This document shows, piece by piece, positions 1 through 5,984 of a DNA stretch of 28,434 nucleotides. Position 1 is the first letter of the stretch; each line of letters starts with the position of its first letter. The stretch comes from Bacteroidales bacterium (lineage in GTDB: Bacteria; Bacteroidota; Bacteroidia; Bacteroidales; JAGOPY01). Location of the stretch: assembly GCA_030638325.1 (NCBI GenBank), contig DAOWEV010000127.1, positions 1-28,434 of the forward strand, in the 5' to 3' direction. The position numbers and the translations under genes were made by a program. The notes beneath the pieces are model-generated. The model saw only the letters and a list, made by a program, of their open reading frames with translations. It ran no database searches and had not been told where the DNA came from.

Positions 1-1153
1 ATTCCAGCAGTGTAATTGCTTCATTATAAGGGTTGAAAGATGTTTCAATCGACAACTTTGCATAATCAAATAATGCTTCTTCCCGGATCTCCTGGTTCAG
101 GTCAAGCTTATAAGCTGACAGAAATGCATTGGCTGCGTATTTTTTCTGATCTGTATTGACGTAGCATAACGCCAGGTAATAATAGCTGTTTTGTGTTATC
201 TCATCCTGAACAGTGATGCCCTTTTGAAAATTATCCAATGCATTATTATATTGTTGGATCATGAAATAGGCATAGGCAAGCTGGTAATTATCTTCTCTGC
301 TGATAGATCTTCTTGCAGTGTTCTCGTAAATTTCCAGGTATTTAGCAGCATTTTGATAATCTTCCTGCCGGTAGAAAGCATCCCCGGTAATCCTGGCTGC
401 CTCCGATTGTTTCTGCCTCGAAGAGGAAGCTACAAGATCCGGCCCTTCCTGAAGGATCTCATCGTACTGCTCCAGGTAATAATGGATTTGAAGAATATAG
501 TATGGAACGATCTTTTTATAGGTACGGTCATTTTGCAGTGTTGTGAAATGTTGAAGGGCAGTCTCATAGTTTCCTTCTAAGTAGTTGATATGGGCGTAAT
601 AGTATTTGGCTGGAGCAGCATAGGCAGATCTTCCTTTTATGAGCCGTTCAAAATACTTTTTCGCTTGTGAGGGTTTGTTGTTCTTCAAATATGAATATCC
701 TGATTTAAAATAATATTCTTCCCGTTGTGCCGGATTCAGATCATTGGGACTGACATTCTGAAATGCATTCAGGACATCCCTGTACTTGTTTTTCTGGTAA
801 TACATTCTGCCAAGGTAGAAATTGGCAATTTTAGCCTGGGAATGTTCCGGATAATCCCGGATAAATGAGGCTATTTTATAGGATGCATTGGCATGCGAAA
901 GTTCAGCGGCGCACATGGCGTCGTAAAAACGGGCGCTGGCTTTCAATTCCCGGCCGGCATGTGATCCGGCAGAGTCCAGGTACTGGAAAATCTTTTGGGA
1001 AGCCCCGAACTGCGCCACCTCAAACAACCCCATCGCCATCCGGTAATCCGCTTCCGGCTGGTCATAGCTCTTACTCTGCTGGGCTGATGTTTGAAATATG
1101 GGAAACAGAAGAAGAAGCTGTAAACCAACAATAGTACTTATTGTTTTTCTCAT
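1..1153 (-). CDS. Tetratricopeptide-repeat protein, C-terminus outside window
   Basis: The reading frame is open from an ATG at 1153 down to the left edge, giving 384 residues without a stop, so the gene continues beyond the window. The N-terminus (MRKTISTIVGLQLLLLFPIF, then QTSAQQ) is a Sec signal peptide, so the protein should be periplasmic or envelope-bound. The rest is a run of degenerate TPR helices: FYLGRMYYQKNKYRDVLNAF, YFKSGYSYLKNNKPSQAKKY, YYYAHINYLEGNYETALQHF and later copies, each with the small and aromatic residues expected of TPRs. Such long secreted TPR proteins are common in Bacteroidota and probably act as scaffolds; the sequence gives no specific partner. No -7 box is obvious upstream, and the start is followed upstream by an AT-rich gap with repeat arrays. 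Confidence 0.85.
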   Translation of the reverse strand, partial: MRKTISTIVGLQLLLLFPIFQTSAQQSKSYDQPEADYRMAMGLFEVAQFGASQKIFQYLDSAGSHAGRELKASARFYDAMCAAELSHANASYKIASFIRDYPEHSQAKIANFYLGRMYYQKNKYRDVLNAFQNVSPNDLNPAQREEYYFKSGYSYLKNNKPSQAKKYFERLIKGRSAYAAPAKYYYAHINYLEGNYETALQHFTTLQNDRTYKKIVPYYILQIHYYLEQYDEILQEGPDLVASSSRQKQSEAARITGDAFYRQEDYQNAAKYLEIYENTARRSISREDNYQLAYAYFMIQQYNNALDNFQKGITVQDEITQNSYYYLALCYVNTDQKKYAANAFLSAYKLDLNQEIREEALFDYAKLSIETSFNPYNEAITLLE

Positions 1154-1263
1154 TCCTTTTTGAGTGATTAAAAGTCGTTAAAAGTAGAAAAATGAGCTAT
1201 AGTTTACGGCTTTATTAAGTGGATTTATTAACTATAATTATTAAACTGCATTATTCATGCGGA

Positions 1264-1294
1264 GTTGAAAGTTGAAAGTTTATAAAGTTATAAA
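1264..1294 (+). repeat. Short 7-9 bp periodic array (GTTGAAA)
   Basis: Units GTTGAAA, GTTGAAA, GTTTATAAA and GTTATAAA follow each other. The array is the inverted partner of the one at 1373-1416: GGAGTTGAAAGT at 1261-1272 is repeated as its reverse complement at the right end of that array. About 75 bp of AT-rich sequence lie between the two. Confidence 0.7.
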
Positions 1295-1372
1295 GTACAT
1301 TGATACTGTGAAATATGCATATTTTGTAAAAAGTTCATCTTATTAAACATTAAAAATACTTTTTGTGCGGGC

Positions 1373-1416
1373 TAACTTTCTAACTTTCAACTTTCAACTT
1401 TTTACTTTCAACTCCT
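1373..1416 (+). repeat. Heptad array (AACTTTC)
   Basis: Six units follow each other: TAACTTTC twice, then AACTTTC, AACTTTT, TACTTTC and AACTCCT, mostly 7 bp. It faces the GTTGAAA array at 1264-1294 and could pair with it as a hairpin. Confidence 0.75.
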
Positions 1417-1519
1417 CTTTAATTCATGAATTAATGAGGTTAACAGGATAACGGAATAATTGGGGGTTTATTTTTACCGGGAGGTTTTATTATGTGGCTT
1501 AATCATGAATTTGGTGGGA

Positions 1520-1603
1520 GACGGAAGATGAAAGTCCGAAGTCGGAAGTCCGGAGACGGGAGTTGAGAGGGGGCGAAGGGGCGAGTGGGCGAAGGGGTGA
1601 AAG
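1520..1603 (+). repeat. Heptad array (GACGGAA / GTCCGAA), then GGGCGAA units
   Basis: From 1520 to 1568 there are seven units in exact 7-bp register: GACGGAA, GATGAAA, GTCCGAA, GTCGGAA, GTCCGGA, GACGGGA, GTTGAGA. They are followed by looser GGGCGAA/GGGGCGA units up to about 1603. The same GTCCGAA/GACGGAA unit family reappears at 21213-21247 and 28111-28254. The GGGCGAA part resumes at about 1875-1889, on the far side of the element at 1611-1870. Confidence 0.8.
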
Positions 1604-1610
1604 GTATCTG

Positions 1611-1870
1611 CGTTAACTTAAGAAAGGCCACATCTTTAAATAATTGTTATAAGCATGTTATGATTTGTAGTAGATGTATCAAAATAGGTGCAGAGCACCT
1701 ACAATATTTGTAGCAATTATTGATCAATGTTGAGCGAAGGTGCAGAGCACCGTAATCTTAAATCATAGCACTACCAATGTTACGGTGCTCTGCACCTAAT
1801 CTCATAATTCCATTAATTTTCTACAAATATTTCGCGGCTCTGCCGCTTATCCGAATCCCTTAAGTTAACG
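1611..1870. mobile_element. MITE/REP-like element with 12-bp terminal inverted repeats
   Basis: The element is bounded by CGTTAACTTAAG (1611-1622) and its exact reverse complement CTTAAGTTAACG (1859-1870), 260 bp in all, with no ORF. Inside are several compact palindromes with 3-nt loops: AGGTGC-AGA-GCACCT (1686-1700), GGTGC-AGA-GCACC (1739-1751) and GCGGC-TCT-GCCGC (1834-1846). There is also a 17-bp perfect inverted repeat (1738-1754 with 1781-1797) and an 11-12 bp pair (ATATTTGTAG near 1713 with CTACAAATAT at 1821). GGGCGAAGGGGCGA repeats flank both sides in the same orientation, which suggests insertion into an existing array; I see no clear target duplication. Its build resembles REP/RAYT-type or MITE elements that need a transposase supplied from elsewhere. 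The family assignment is inference. Confidence 0.6.
1738..1797. repeat. Nested palindrome: 17-bp inverted repeat made of two self-complementary arms
   Basis: Arm one (1738-1754, AGGTGCAGAGCACCGTA) is repeated as its exact reverse complement at 1781-1797. Each arm also contains its own GGTGC/GCACC hairpin, so the DNA or RNA can form either one long stem or two small ones. It is the core of the element at 1611-1870. Confidence 0.85.
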
Positions 1871-1965
1871 TGTATGGGCGAAGGGGCGATTTGAGTCAAT
1901 TTTGAGAAGATAGGTAACCTGATTAATTCATAAGTTTTTTAACTTAGGGGGTGCCAGCGGCTTGC

Positions 1966-2067
1966 TACGTCGCTTCGCCCTCTGGCCCTTTCGCCCCCTC
2001 TCTCAGTCCCTTCGTCTCTTAGTCCCTCAGTCCCTGTCGCCCATTCGCCTCTTCGCCCTATCGCCAA
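1966..2067 (+). repeat. Degenerate 7-8 bp array (TTCGCCC / TCCCTCAG)
   Basis: A pyrimidine-rich run of units such as TTCGCCC, TCCCTTCG, TCTCTTAG, TCCCTCAG, TCGCCCA, TTCGCCT, CTTCGCCC and TATCGCC. It begins about 40 bp after the stop of the acyl-CoA ligase gene (2106, minus). It is the inverted counterpart of the GGGCGAA array at about 1571-1603 and 1875-1889. An ORF read across it from 1962 is not a gene. Confidence 0.7.
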
Positions 2068-2105
2068 GCAAAAATTGTTATCTAAAAATAGCTAATAAAA
2101 GAATC

Positions 2106-3686
2106 TCAATTAATCCGTTTATTACGTATAGACCATTCTTTTTCACGCAGCACGTATTTTTGTACTTTGCCGGTGGATGTTTTGGGAAGTTCTCCAAATT
2201 CCACTGCAGCCGGACATTTAAAACGGGCTATCTGTTCCTGGCAAAACGAGATGATCTCTTTTTCGGTGGAGTGGGCCCCCTTTCTCAGTGTGACAAAGGC
2301 TTTGGGGCGCTCCCCCCATTTCTCATCCGGGATAGCGATCACCGCACATTCTAAAACAGCGGGATGCTTAACCACTGCCTGCTCAACCTCGATGGTGGAA
2401 ATATTCTCACCGCCTGAGATGATGATATCCTTCAGGCGGTCACGCAGTTCAATATAACCGTCAGGGTGCCATACTGCCAGGTCGCCTGAATGGAACCAGC
2501 CTCCCTGAAACGCTGTGACGGTGCTCTCCGGATCTTTGAAATATTCCTTCATCACGTTATTGCCACGCATCACCACTTCACCAATGGTTTTGCCATCGAG
2601 CGGCACATCATGCATTTTTTCATCAACGATCCTTACCAGATCGAACGTAAGATATGCCTGCCCTTGCCTGGCACGAAGCCTGGCCTGTTCCTCTGAAGGG
2701 AGGCCATCCCATTCAGCATGCCACTCACAGACCGTATGGGGGCCATAGGTCTCGGTGAGGCCATAGACATGAATGGGTTGAAAGTTCAATGCTTTGATTT
2801 TCTCCAGCAAGGTCGGAGAAGGAGGGGCCCCGGCAATGGTTACTGTAACCGGATGGTCAAGCGCTTCGGCCTGTGGATGATTCACCAGCATGATCTGTAC
2901 TGTCGGGGCGCCGTTAAAATGAGTCACACCCTCCTTTTTGATCAATTCCCATATCATGTCCGGATCTGTTTTCCGCAAGCAAACATGCGTTCCGGCGATC
3001 GCTGTCACTGCCCAGGTAAAACACCATCCGTTACAATGAAACATAGGCAGGGTCCACAGGTAAACACTATTGAAGTTCATGCCGGTCTCAATGACTTCAC
3101 CCAGTGCATTCAGGTAGGTTCCCCGGTGGGTGAAAAGCACCCCCTTGGGGCGGCCGGTAGTTCCGGAAGTGTAATTTATCGAGATAGGTTCTTCTTCATC
3201 TTCCAGCCAACTCTCGACCGGTGCAGGTGACCCGTTTGCCAAAAACGATTCATAGGGATCATCAGGCCTGCCGGTGTCGTCAACACGTATCACATGGAGG
3301 TCTGAAGTGTCAAGCGGATTGGTCAATACTTGTAATTCTGAATCCACAAACAGGAAACGGGCGTCAGCATGCTCAAGGATATAGCCAATCTCTTCTGAGT
3401 TTAAACGGGTGTTGATAGTAACCAGGACACCGCCGGCAGCAGGCACTGCAAAATGAGCCTCCAGCATAGCAGGTATGTTAGGGCATAAGAAAGCCACCTT
3501 CTGGTGTTTTTGCAGGCCTGCTTTTCTTAGCTGAGATGCCAGCCGGTTTACACGTTCTTCGAACTCCCTGTATGTATATCGCCTGTCACCATGAACAATC
3601 GCAACTTTATCGGGGAACACATAAGCGCTTCGTTGTAAAAAGTTGACCGGGGTCAGTTCGGTCCGGTTAACAGGTTTATTTTGCAT
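2106..3686 (-). CDS. Acyl-CoA synthetase (AMP-forming fatty acid-CoA ligase family)
   Basis: A 526-residue ANL-superfamily adenylating enzyme that activates a carboxylic acid with ATP and joins it to coenzyme A in the cytoplasm. The ATP/AMP-binding P-loop TSGTTGRPKG is at residues 173-182, the A5 motif YGLTETYG at 308-315, the GD/RDRLKD hinge region at 401-420, IISGGENIS at 422-430, and the C-terminal catalytic lysine in TSTGK (K507). Length and motifs are complete. It resembles the medium/long-chain AlkK-like and plant acyl-activating branch, with the characteristic FHCNGW and CEWHAEWDGLP segments; the exact substrate cannot be read from sequence. It starts at the ATG at 3686, 140 bp downstream of the rnpB 3' end on the same strand. 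Its stop is followed by repeat arrays. Confidence 0.93.
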   Translation of the reverse strand: MQNKPVNRTELTPVNFLQRSAYVFPDKVAIVHGDRRYTYREFEERVNRLASQLRKAGLQKHQKVAFLCPNIPAMLEAHFAVPAAGGVLVTINTRLNSEEIGYILEHADARFLFVDSELQVLTNPLDTSDLHVIRVDDTGRPDDPYESFLANGSPAPVESWLEDEEEPISINYTSGTTGRPKGVLFTHRGTYLNALGEVIETGMNFNSVYLWTLPMFHCNGWCFTWAVTAIAGTHVCLRKTDPDMIWELIKKEGVTHFNGAPTVQIMLVNHPQAEALDHPVTVTIAGAPPSPTLLEKIKALNFQPIHVYGLTETYGPHTVCEWHAEWDGLPSEEQARLRARQGQAYLTFDLVRIVDEKMHDVPLDGKTIGEVVMRGNNVMKEYFKDPESTVTAFQGGWFHSGDLAVWHPDGYIELRDRLKDIIISGGENISTIEVEQAVVKHPAVLECAVIAIPDEKWGERPKAFVTLRKGAHSTEKEIISFCQEQIARFKCPAAVEFGELPKTSTGKVQKYVLREKEWSIRNKRIN

Positions 3687-3697
3687 AGTATCTAAAT

Positions 3698-3732
3698 CAA
3701 TTATGAATTAGGAATTACGAATTAGGAATTGA
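3698..3732 (+). repeat. Heptad array (GAATTAG)
   Basis: Five units in exact 7-bp register: CAATTAT, GAATTAG, GAATTAC, GAATTAG, GAATTGA. It lies 12 bp upstream of the start codon of the acyl-CoA ligase. A small palindrome, CCGC-TGT-GCGG, follows at 3735-3745. Confidence 0.8.
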
Positions 3733-3779
3733 AACCGCTGTGCGGGATATAGACAACATTCAAATTTGAACAACATGTT

Positions 3780-3804
3780 GGTAAATTTGACTTTTTAAGT
3801 GACT
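3780..3804. repeat. 25-bp dispersed repeat, copy 1
   Basis: This sequence, with core TTTGACTTTYTAAGTGACT, matches 12301-12325 at 22 of 25 positions without gaps. In both places it lies just past the 3' end of a minus-strand transcription unit (rnpB here, the mbnH-like gene there). Its function is unknown. Confidence 0.6.
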
Positions 3805-3825
3805 ATGTTATTAAAACAAAAAAAA

Positions 3826-4260
3826 AGCAGCAGTCTTATAAGCGGGATTCTGTACCCCGGCATGTGCCTGGGCCTCTACCATTTATCTGGGATCCCGGTC
3901 ACCCGGAACCTCTTGCAACCTACCCATCCCGACTTCTTTAAAAGAACCAAAGCGAGCAACTTTGTGGGGGAGGACTGATCCACCCCGGTCAGGATTTATT
4001 TGGTCTTGCAACCCATAAGGTTTACCCGGCCGTTATGTCACCATAACGACCCGTGGGCTCTTACCCCACGTTTTCACCCTTACCCGCCGTGGCGGGCGGT
4101 TATTTTCTGCGGCACTGTCTGTCCCCACCTGAGGCAGGGCCTTCCTGTTAGGAAGTATGGCGCTCTGCGTTGTCCCGACTTTCCTCCCTGTCACCCCGCG
4201 TTTTTCCTGCAATCCAGGAAAAATGAGTTCGTTAACAAGGCGATAGAGCCGACTGCTGCT
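3826..4260 (-). ncRNA. rnpB: RNase P RNA
   Basis: The catalytic RNA that trims the 5' leader of precursor tRNAs. Read on the minus strand, the ends form a perfect P1 helix: AGCAGCAGTC at 4260-4251 with GACTGCTGCT at 3835-3826. Just inside are the conserved RNase P segments, GAGGAAAGTCGGGACA near the 5' end (about 4190) and ACAGAATCCCGCTTATAAG near the 3' end (about 3840-3855). The purine-rich core around 4060-4160 also fits. About 435 nt is within the usual bacterial size. The RNA is followed at once by a run of about ten T residues on the minus strand, a likely terminator. ORFs drawn across this region in either direction are spurious. Confidence 0.95.
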
Positions 4261-4268
4261 GATTATTG

Positions 4269-4276
4269 CAAAGATA
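4269..4276 (-). promoter_or_regulatory. -7 box of the rnpB promoter (TATCTTTG)
   Basis: TATCTTTG on the minus strand fits the Bacteroidota -7 consensus TAnnTTTG and lies 8 bp before the P1 5' end of rnpB, the right distance for the RNA start. I see no clear -33 TTTG; that region runs into the CTTCACG array. Confidence 0.7.
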
Positions 4277-4290
4277 TAAAGAAAAACGAT

Positions 4291-4381
4291 ATTCACACTT
4301 CACACTTCACCCTTCACTCTTCACCCTTCACGCCTCACGCCTCACGCTTCACGCTTCACGCTTCACGCTTCACGCTTAAAG
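4291..4381 (+). repeat. Heptad array (CTTCACG), 13 units
   Basis: Thirteen consecutive units are in exact 7-bp register over 91 bp: ATTCACA, CTTCACA, CTTCACC, CTTCACT, CTTCACC, CTTCACG, CCTCACG twice, CTTCACG four times, then CTTAAAG. The unit is best conserved at the right end and decays leftward. It fills the whole space between the divergent -7 boxes of rnpB (4269-4276) and the MATE gene (4394-4401), so it occupies the -33 region of both. Confidence 0.9.
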
Positions 4382-4393
4382 CATAAAGAATGC

Positions 4394-4401
4394 TATCTTT
4401 G
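4394..4401 (+). promoter_or_regulatory. -7 box of the MATE gene (TATCTTTG)
   Basis: TATCTTTG matches TAnnTTTG and is identical to the rnpB box on the other strand. It lies downstream of the in-frame ATG at 4390, so an mRNA started here (about 4408) cannot carry that codon. This fixes the start at 4444. Confidence 0.65.
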
Positions 4402-4405
4402 TCAA

Positions 4406-4435
4406 TTCCCCGGTCATCTTGTGTTTTCCGGGGAA
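4406..4435 (+). promoter_or_regulatory. 5'-leader inverted repeat before the MATE gene
   Basis: TTCCCCGG (4406-4413) and CCGGGGAA (4428-4435) form a perfect 8-bp stem with a 14-nt loop. It sits at the predicted transcription start and 8 bp before the ATG at 4444. It could be an operator for a dimeric repressor or a leader hairpin; the sequence does not decide between them. Confidence 0.5.
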
Positions 4436-4443
4436 CGTTTCAT

Positions 4444-5781
4444 ATGAAAGATCTCAGTGTAGGAAAAGAAAGCCGGCTTATACTGCATTTTGCCACACCC
4501 ATGTTGCTGGGAAATGTTTTTCAGCAACTATATAATGTGGTGGACAGCATCATTGTCGGGAATTTCATCGGTAAAGAGGCGTTGGCGGCAGTTGGTTCTT
4601 CATTTCCCATTTTGTTTACCCTCATTTCACTGGTTATCGGAGTGGCTGTCGGCTCCACCATCATCATAGCTCAGTATTTTGGGGCAAAAGACATCGAAAA
4701 AGTAAAACGAACTATAGACACGCTTTACATAAGCATGTTTTTTGCATCTATCCTGGTAAGCATTTTGGGAATCACCTTTAGTGAGTCGATATTCCGGCTT
4801 ATCAAAATGCCGGAAGAGATCATTCCTCAGGCAGAAACCTATTTTGACATTTACATGGCAGGGACCGTGTTTTTTTTCGGGTTTCATGGTACCAGCGCTA
4901 TTTTAAGAGGATTAGGCGACTCCAGGACACCCTTGTATTTCCTGATCTTGTCAACACTCACAAACATCATTCTGGATGTTCTTTTTGTAGTCGTATTTGG
5001 CTGGGGCATTAAAGGAGTGGCCATTGCCACACTGATTTCACAGGCCTTGGCTTTCGTTGCTATCATCCTCTATTTAAACAAAACTCACAAGATCATAAAT
5101 CTTTCCCTGAGAAAATTGGTTTTTGATTATGATATCTTCAGGAAAAGCATCCGGATCGGGTTCCCGGTTGGCGCCCAGCAGGCTTTTGTTGCCCTTGGGA
5201 TGATGGCGATGTACTGGCTGGTCAACCCATTTGGAACGAATGTCATGGCAGCCTATAGCGTTGCTTTCAGAGTAGATTCTTTTGCGGTCATGCCGGCCAT
5301 GAACATTGCCAATGCGTTGTCGACTTTTGTAGGGCAAAACCTGGGTGCGAACAAACCGGAACGGATCAAACGCGGGCTCTGGGCCACATTCAAAATGACT
5401 GCGGTGATCTCAGTGAGCATTTCCGTGTTTACGATATTATTCAGCGAACCCTTAATGAGGCTTTTTATTAAAGACCCGGAGGTGATTGCCATCGGAGTGA
5501 ATTACCTTCATATCGTAACCGTTTTTTATATCATGTTCTCAACAATGTTCGTTGTCGGCGCTGTCATGAGAGGAGCAGGCGATACATTTGTGCCAATGAT
5601 CATCACTTTTTTCGCTTTGTGGGTGGTCAGGATACCACTTTGTTATTTCTTATCACAGGAATGGGGCTTTGTGGGCATCTGGTGGGGCATTCCAATTGCC
5701 TGGATCGTAGGCCTGAGCCTCTCATATTTATATTATCTTACCGGGAGATGGAAAAAGAAGGCTGTTGTGGGAATATTATAA
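4444..5781 (+). CDS. MATE-family multidrug/Na+ efflux transporter
   Basis: A 445-residue polytopic inner-membrane protein of the MATE (NorM/DinF-like) family, which exports cationic drugs or metabolites using an Na+ or H+ gradient. The family opening is clear: MKDLSVGKESRLILHFATPM, then the first helix with LLGNVFQQLYNVVDSIIVGN and the GKEALAAVGSSFP loop. The second half repeats the fold, starting around GFPVGAQQAFVALGMMAMYW. About twelve hydrophobic segments are visible. I use the ATG at 4444 instead of the in-frame one at 4390 because the -7 box lies between them and MATE homology begins here. The gene is divergent from rnpB and has no partner; the substrate is unknown. Confidence 0.93.
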   Translation: MKDLSVGKESRLILHFATPMLLGNVFQQLYNVVDSIIVGNFIGKEALAAVGSSFPILFTLISLVIGVAVGSTIIIAQYFGAKDIEKVKRTIDTLYISMFFASILVSILGITFSESIFRLIKMPEEIIPQAETYFDIYMAGTVFFFGFHGTSAILRGLGDSRTPLYFLILSTLTNIILDVLFVVVFGWGIKGVAIATLISQALAFVAIILYLNKTHKIINLSLRKLVFDYDIFRKSIRIGFPVGAQQAFVALGMMAMYWLVNPFGTNVMAAYSVAFRVDSFAVMPAMNIANALSTFVGQNLGANKPERIKRGLWATFKMTAVISVSISVFTILFSEPLMRLFIKDPEVIAIGVNYLHIVTVFYIMFSTMFVVGAVMRGAGDTFVPMIITFFALWVVRIPLCYFLSQEWGFVGIWWGIPIAWIVGLSLSYLYYLTGRWKKKAVVGIL

Positions 5782-5865
5782 ATTCTCGTTATTGAGTGTA
5801 AAGTATTATTTTTGGCCTCTGAAAATTAATTAAAAGCACATGTTGTTTTTGGCGGGTAAATAAAA

Positions 5866-5928
5866 TGCCACAGATTCACAGATTAAACAATTGATTACAA
5901 AAAGCATACAATCTGAGAATCTGTGGCA
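5866..5928 (+). repeat. Inverted repeat built from CACAGATT units
   Basis: TGCCACAGATTC (5866-5877) and GAATCTGTGGCA (5917-5928) are exact reverse complements, 12 bp each with a 39-nt spacer. The left arm continues as CACAGATT-CACAGATT. It lies between the MATE and POP genes. It may act as a weak terminator, but there is no T-run; more likely it belongs to the array-and-inverted-partner pattern seen elsewhere here. Confidence 0.8.
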
Positions 5929-5984
5929 AATTTGAATACCCACTAAAATCCATATAGTACCTACATTTAACTAAACTATTTACC

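Noticed and set aside
865..1134. ORFs overlapping the TPR gene at its 5' end
   Set aside because: The full minus-strand TPR frame with signal peptide explains this DNA; the overlapping frames show no domain.
1962..2354. Plus-strand ORFs antisense to the acyl-CoA ligase (1962-2354, 2718-3230 and others)
   Set aside because: They are shadows of a well-supported gene on the other strand, or read through the TTCGCCC array.
4000..4386. ORFs on both strands across 4000-4386 and 4033-4296
   Set aside because: The region is RNase P RNA and the CTTCACG array. The predicted peptides end in repeat translation such as SRFTLHASRFTL and have no family features.
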